A stretch of DNA of 40,025 nt from Lysinibacillus pakistanensis. Its GTDB lineage: Bacteria; Bacillota; Bacilli; Bacillales_A; Planococcaceae. The stretch is taken from assembly GCA_001312325.1 (NCBI GenBank), contig BBDJ01000039.1:1-40025 (forward strand), written 5' to 3'. Below the pieces are notes generated by a model that did no database searches, was not told the origin of the DNA, and saw only the letters and a list, made by a program, of their open reading frames with translations. Made by a program: the position numbers and the translations under genes. Every line of letters begins with the position of its first letter. Positions within the stretch are counted from its first letter, which is position 1. Below are positions 37,073-40,025 of the stretch, in pieces.

Positions 37073-37570
37073 TGAACATAGAACTGAGAGTGTTTCATAC
37101 TGTCCATCAAATAGTTTGACGTACTGTGTAAAACGACTTCCTGTTGATGAAACAACTCTTTAGAGACATTGGCTATATCTGCAATCGTGACAGGCGTCTT
37201 TTATTCTTCAATTGTATAAACATAAGTGCTGCGTTCAACATAATGTACTGCTTTATATAGCACAGTGATCCATTTAATTAATAATTTACCATTATAGTAT
37301 CCAAGGTTGTAGGTGGAAGCAAGGCACAAGATCAAGAAGTCTTTAATTTTGTAAAAAAATATTTGTTGGATTTTATCAAAAATGATAATCATGGTGGAAT
37401 ACCTATCAAACAAAATAAAGTAAAAAAAACATCCTAACAGATTCAAAGTAAATAAATCGAACTGATCATACTCTTTATATTCCTCTAGAATACTTCCATA
37501 TTCCCAGTAATATATGAAACGAATAAAAGACTTGGAATGTTTTCTTATCTTTTTTATCTTCGAAGTTCCT
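37073..37570 (-). pseudogene. Unrecognised interrupted reading frame
   Basis: One frame is open from about 37570 to an internal TAA at 37201-37203 (YYWEYGSILEEYKEYDQFDL, then NLLGCFFYFILFDRYSTMII, ending VERSTYVYTIEE) and continues in the same phase as KTPVTIADIANVSKELFHQQ to a stop at 37073. There is no start with a ribosome site and no family I recognise. The internal stop is not in a homopolymer, so this is more likely a real relic than an artefact. A further protein-like stretch (SITTSIPPNQVDIIEFKGV) lies at about 37575-37640 in another frame. Confidence 0.35.
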
Positions 37571-37780
37571 CACACGCCTTTAAATTCAATGATATCCACT
37601 TGATTCGGAGGTATGCTGGTTGTAATGGAAAATAAGAACAACTCGGGTTTATCTTTGTATTGATTTGAAGAATACTCTATTCCATTCGAACACGCCGATC
37701 ATGTAAGCAGACTCCTATAAATAACACCCTCCTCCTCCACCCCCCCTCACCCCCAAAAGAAATATAGCTAAATCAATCCT

Positions 37781-37850
37781 CCGCAATCTAGCCCTTTAGA
37801 CGAAGAAAGACACATTCCTTACAAAAGAAATGCGCCCGTTTGTGAAATAT
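37781..37850. repeat. Hairpin element, CAACAATCGGGCCC family
   Basis: CGCAATCTAGCCCTTTAGAC at one end and GCGCCCGTTTGTGAAATATC at the other correspond to both ends of the 34689 element, with GAC(A)CATTCCTTA-like text between. It lies between the gene relic and yteA. Confidence 0.6.
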
Positions 37851-37918
37851 CGTTTATTAAACTATAGCAACTGTTACTTCAATAACGCTTTTTGTTAGAT
37901 TTATTTTGATTCCCACAT

Positions 37919-38606
37919 TTAATCCTCTAAATAGTCAAATTTTCTCGCGTGTTCTACTTCCTGAATGGAAACTTGGTGTGTTAATTCATCTGTTTCGGAG
38001 ATATGGTAGGAATCCCATTCGTCATTAACGGCAATTTCTTCAGGGTCTTCATATAATTCATCATAATTTTCAAAATCCCCTTCAAAATCGGACGGTGATT
38101 CGGAGGTTCCATATTTTGCTACAACTTGAAACACATCTTCATAATCATGAATATCATCCTTGTCATCTCGGCCAGAAAAAGAATTGTCAACTGGAGGAAG
38201 CATCACTTGCTCTTCAACCGGTCGATCTGTTGGAACGTCTTTTGCAGTATGTTCAATACAAAAAGCGGTATAAGGCAGTGCTACCAATCGATCGTAAGGG
38301 ATATCTTGTTGACAAACTTCACATACGCCATAGGTTCCATCCTCAATCTTTTGTAAGGCGGCATTGACTTTTGCTAACTCATCATCGTCATGGACTTTTA
38401 ACGCCATATCTTTTTCACGTTCGTATAATTCAGTACCTAGATCTGCTGGATGATTATCGATGGTTGACAACTCATCAACAGAATCCCGTAAACTTCCTCG
38501 TTCTAAATATTCATCATCTGTATCCATTCTTCGTTGGAGCGAGTATTTTTGCTCAATTAACATATTTTTTTAACTTTGAAATCTTCTTCTCATTTAGAAT
38601 AGTCAT
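37919..38606 (-). CDS. yteA: YteA-like TraR/DksA zinc-finger protein (one frameshift)
   Basis: About 228 residues. A coiled-coil N-terminus (MTILNEKKISKLKNMLIEQK YSLQRRMD) is followed by the DksA-type finger YGVCEVCQ...FCIEH with three Cys and His in place of four Cys, then an acidic C-terminal tail of about 80 residues (DDIHDYEDVF, NYDELYEDPEE). Length and layout match the yteA family of Bacillus, reported as sporulation-associated; DksA relatives act on RNA polymerase. The frame breaks in the 7-nt T run 38565-38571 near the start. ATG 38606 follows AAAGGA closely. Monocistronic. Confidence 0.85.
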
Positions 38607-38731
38607 CACGTCCTTTTCATTATTATGAACGATTTTGATTGAATTATTTGTCTAAAGGATAAGTTTAAATACAAAAACGAAAAGAACAAAATCTAAAGCA
38701 TTTGGACGGGAACATAAAGATGTAGCTTTGT

Positions 38732-38905
38732 AATAAAGTTTGATCAAAAATATCTCACAAACCGGCATTTTTCTATAAATAAAAAGACTCCATTTTGAAA
38801 AAAAATTGATCAAAATGGAGTCTTATATTGTAATACTAAAATTGATTTTTATAAAAAAAGATTGATTATTTTCTTCCTATGTTGTTCAACAATCGCTCCC
38901 GTTAG
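38732..38905. repeat. Intergenic repeat with hairpin, related to 29021 and 26811
   Basis: The order is AATAAAGTTTGATCA..AATATC..CAAACC (as at 29021), then the hairpin AGACTCCATTTTGA / TCAAAATGGAGTCT (38784-38824), then TTGTTCAACAATCGCTCCC. The three copies share parts in the same order, so they derive from one element of about 170 bp. Confidence 0.65.
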
Positions 38906-39224
38906 TGGAAGAAGAACAGAGATGCTTAATCAACTAAAGCCCTATTAGTTGAAGTTGAGGAGCCGGTTGAAAATGCAGATTTACATCGTTAAAAAAATTG
39001 TCTAGATACTGTTCATACAAAAAGCAACAAAACACTGATTTAACAGCATTCGTGGCCTTTTAATGGGTTTCCAAACTTTGATTTGGGAACGTTATTTGTA
39101 TTTGGGTTGTATAAAACAAATAAATTTAATCACTAAATTCTTTAAAAAGGATTACTAATTCATATGGAAATTATTGTGTGTTTGTCGATGTATATAATAA
39201 TTAATATATTATTGGTAGGTGTGA

Positions 39225-39875
39225 ATGGATGAAGATGCAAGCGGTACAAGATGGGGTAATGAATATTTATCGGCAGGTGGCGAAGCAGGATACGATGCGG
39301 ATTTTGGTAATCTACTTGTTGCGACACAGCAGGCAGCAGAGCAGCGTGATAATGGTCAGAATGAGGAAGTGCGCGAGTTATCGTTTAAAGAAATGATTGA
39401 ACTCGAGCATAAGGCGATTGTCGCTTTCAGGCAGGGCGATTTGATTGGTCATGAGCGTTATATGAAAGAGCTAAGTGGTCATCAAGGGTCGCTAGAGAGA
39501 GTGAATGCGGCGGCAGAGGCTCAGGCAGCAGAGGCGAATATGGATAATGGGATTTTCCCAGAGGATGCACCACAGTCGGTGAAAAGATATGTGAGTGGGC
39601 TGTCGATGAAGGAACACATAGTTATGTTTACCCAGGTGGCGGTACAGGAAATTATAGCGAATGCGTATCAGGATGGAAATGGGCATTGGCGTATTCGACA
39701 CCGAGATGAGCCGGGTTATGTTGATATTTTTGAGCAACCGGATTTTTCGTATACAAAGCTAGTGGAGAAAATGCTAGCACATATTGAATTGAATCGTAAA
39801 TATACAACGCAAGATAAGTATGAGGAGCAATTAGACGTCATACTCGGCTTGAAGGAAGCTGCAAAGGGCTTTTAA
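39225..39875 (+). CDS. Unrecognised 216-residue protein
   Basis: An intact soluble protein, acidic, helical and rich in Ala, Glu and Gln, starting MDEDASGTRWGNEYLSAGGE. ELSFKEMIELEHKAIVAFRQ and GHERYMKELSGHQGSLERVN form likely coiled-coil helices; later HWRIRHRDEPGYVDIFEQPD and EQLDVILGLKEAAKGF follow. No signal or membrane helix. I do not recognise the family. The ATG has GGTAGGTG upstream. It is one of three plus-strand genes of the window and looks richer in G+C than its flanks. A strong terminator follows. Confidence 0.7.
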   Translation: MDEDASGTRWGNEYLSAGGEAGYDADFGNLLVATQQAAEQRDNGQNEEVRELSFKEMIELEHKAIVAFRQGDLIGHERYMKELSGHQGSLERVNAAAEAQAAEANMDNGIFPEDAPQSVKRYVSGLSMKEHIVMFTQVAVQEIIANAYQDGNGHWRIRHRDEPGYVDIFEQPDFSYTKLVEKMLAHIELNRKYTTQDKYEEQLDVILGLKEAAKGF

Positions 39876-39923
39876 TTAGCGGTATGGAAATTTGATAGAG
39901 GTTGGGAAAAAAACCTATTTCTA

Positions 39924-39975
39924 AACATAGGTGCTAGCATTTTACGAAAGTAAGATGTCGGCGCCTATGTTTTTT
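39924..39975 (+). terminator. Strong Rho-independent terminator
   Basis: A long imperfect stem (AACATAGGTGCTAGCATTTTAC with GTAAGATGTCGGCGCCTATGTT by regions 39924-39945 and 39950-39971) is closed by a GAAA tetraloop and followed by six T. It ends the plus-strand gene at 39875. Confidence 0.88.
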
Positions 39976-40025
39976 GAACTGAAGCTAGTTTTGTTGTAGC
40001 TAAAATAGTCCACAAAGCGAGATTT

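Overview
The window looks like a chromosomal segment of a low-G+C Gram-positive spore former of the Bacillaceae/Planococcaceae, most likely Lysinibacillus or a close relative. The reasons are the yqjQ-yqjP / proI-yqjM (namA) gene order known from Bacillus subtilis, a T-box in front of proI, ArgR-type boxes at argG, a YteA-type zinc-finger protein, strong AGGAGG-like ribosome binding sites and frequent TTG/GTG starts. Nearly every gene is on the minus strand; only proI-namA and the last gene are on the plus strand.

Layout. 0.1-2.9 kb: GntR regulator, DUF1648/DUF5808 membrane protein and lipoprotein alpha/beta hydrolase, one operon with a palindromic operator. 3.0-3.7 kb: an orphan 23-codon ORF and a carboxymuconolactone-decarboxylase-like gene. 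3.8-4.35 kb: repeats, including a 35-bp tandem array. 4.35-7.3 kb: argG-argH with promoter and candidate ArgR boxes. 7.5-9.7 kb: CPBP protease-like protein and a MerR regulator. 9.9-13.9 kb: yqjQ-yqjP one way and T-box-proI-namA the other. 14-18.5 kb: a DUF1450 protein, then five or six small, unrelated, mostly acidic proteins resembling an orphan immunity-gene cluster. 18.6-23.0 kb: an RR / ABC ATPase / ABC permease / histidine kinase operon of the bacitracin/lantibiotic-resistance type, bracketed by about 340-bp direct repeats; the kinase ends in a copy of the tail of the neighbouring secreted protein. 23-29.7 kb: that secreted protein, a flavin monooxygenase plus FMN reductase pair, a serine hydrolase, an integrase remnant and a DUF4306-like membrane protein. 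29.7-33 kb: ECF sigma factor plus DUF4179 membrane partner, a nucleotidyltransferase and a histidine phosphatase. 33.3-37.1 kb: TetR plus membrane protein behind a double palindromic operator, a TolB-like propeller protein and a lipoprotein hydrolase. 37-40 kb: a gene remnant, yteA and an unrecognised plus-strand gene with a strong terminator.

The main quality feature is that most genes, including argG, argH and namA, are broken by frameshifts. Almost all breaks lie in A/T runs of 7-8 that read correctly if one base is removed; a smaller set lies at short G/C runs that read correctly if one base is added. This is best explained by systematic homopolymer-length error, so coordinates below span the reconstructed genes and the genes are not called pseudogenes unless there is other evidence. 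No clear new defence or mobile system was found. The most interesting structures are the direct repeats that bracket the sensor/ABC module with a fused kinase tail, the immunity-like cluster, and two families of intergenic repeats.
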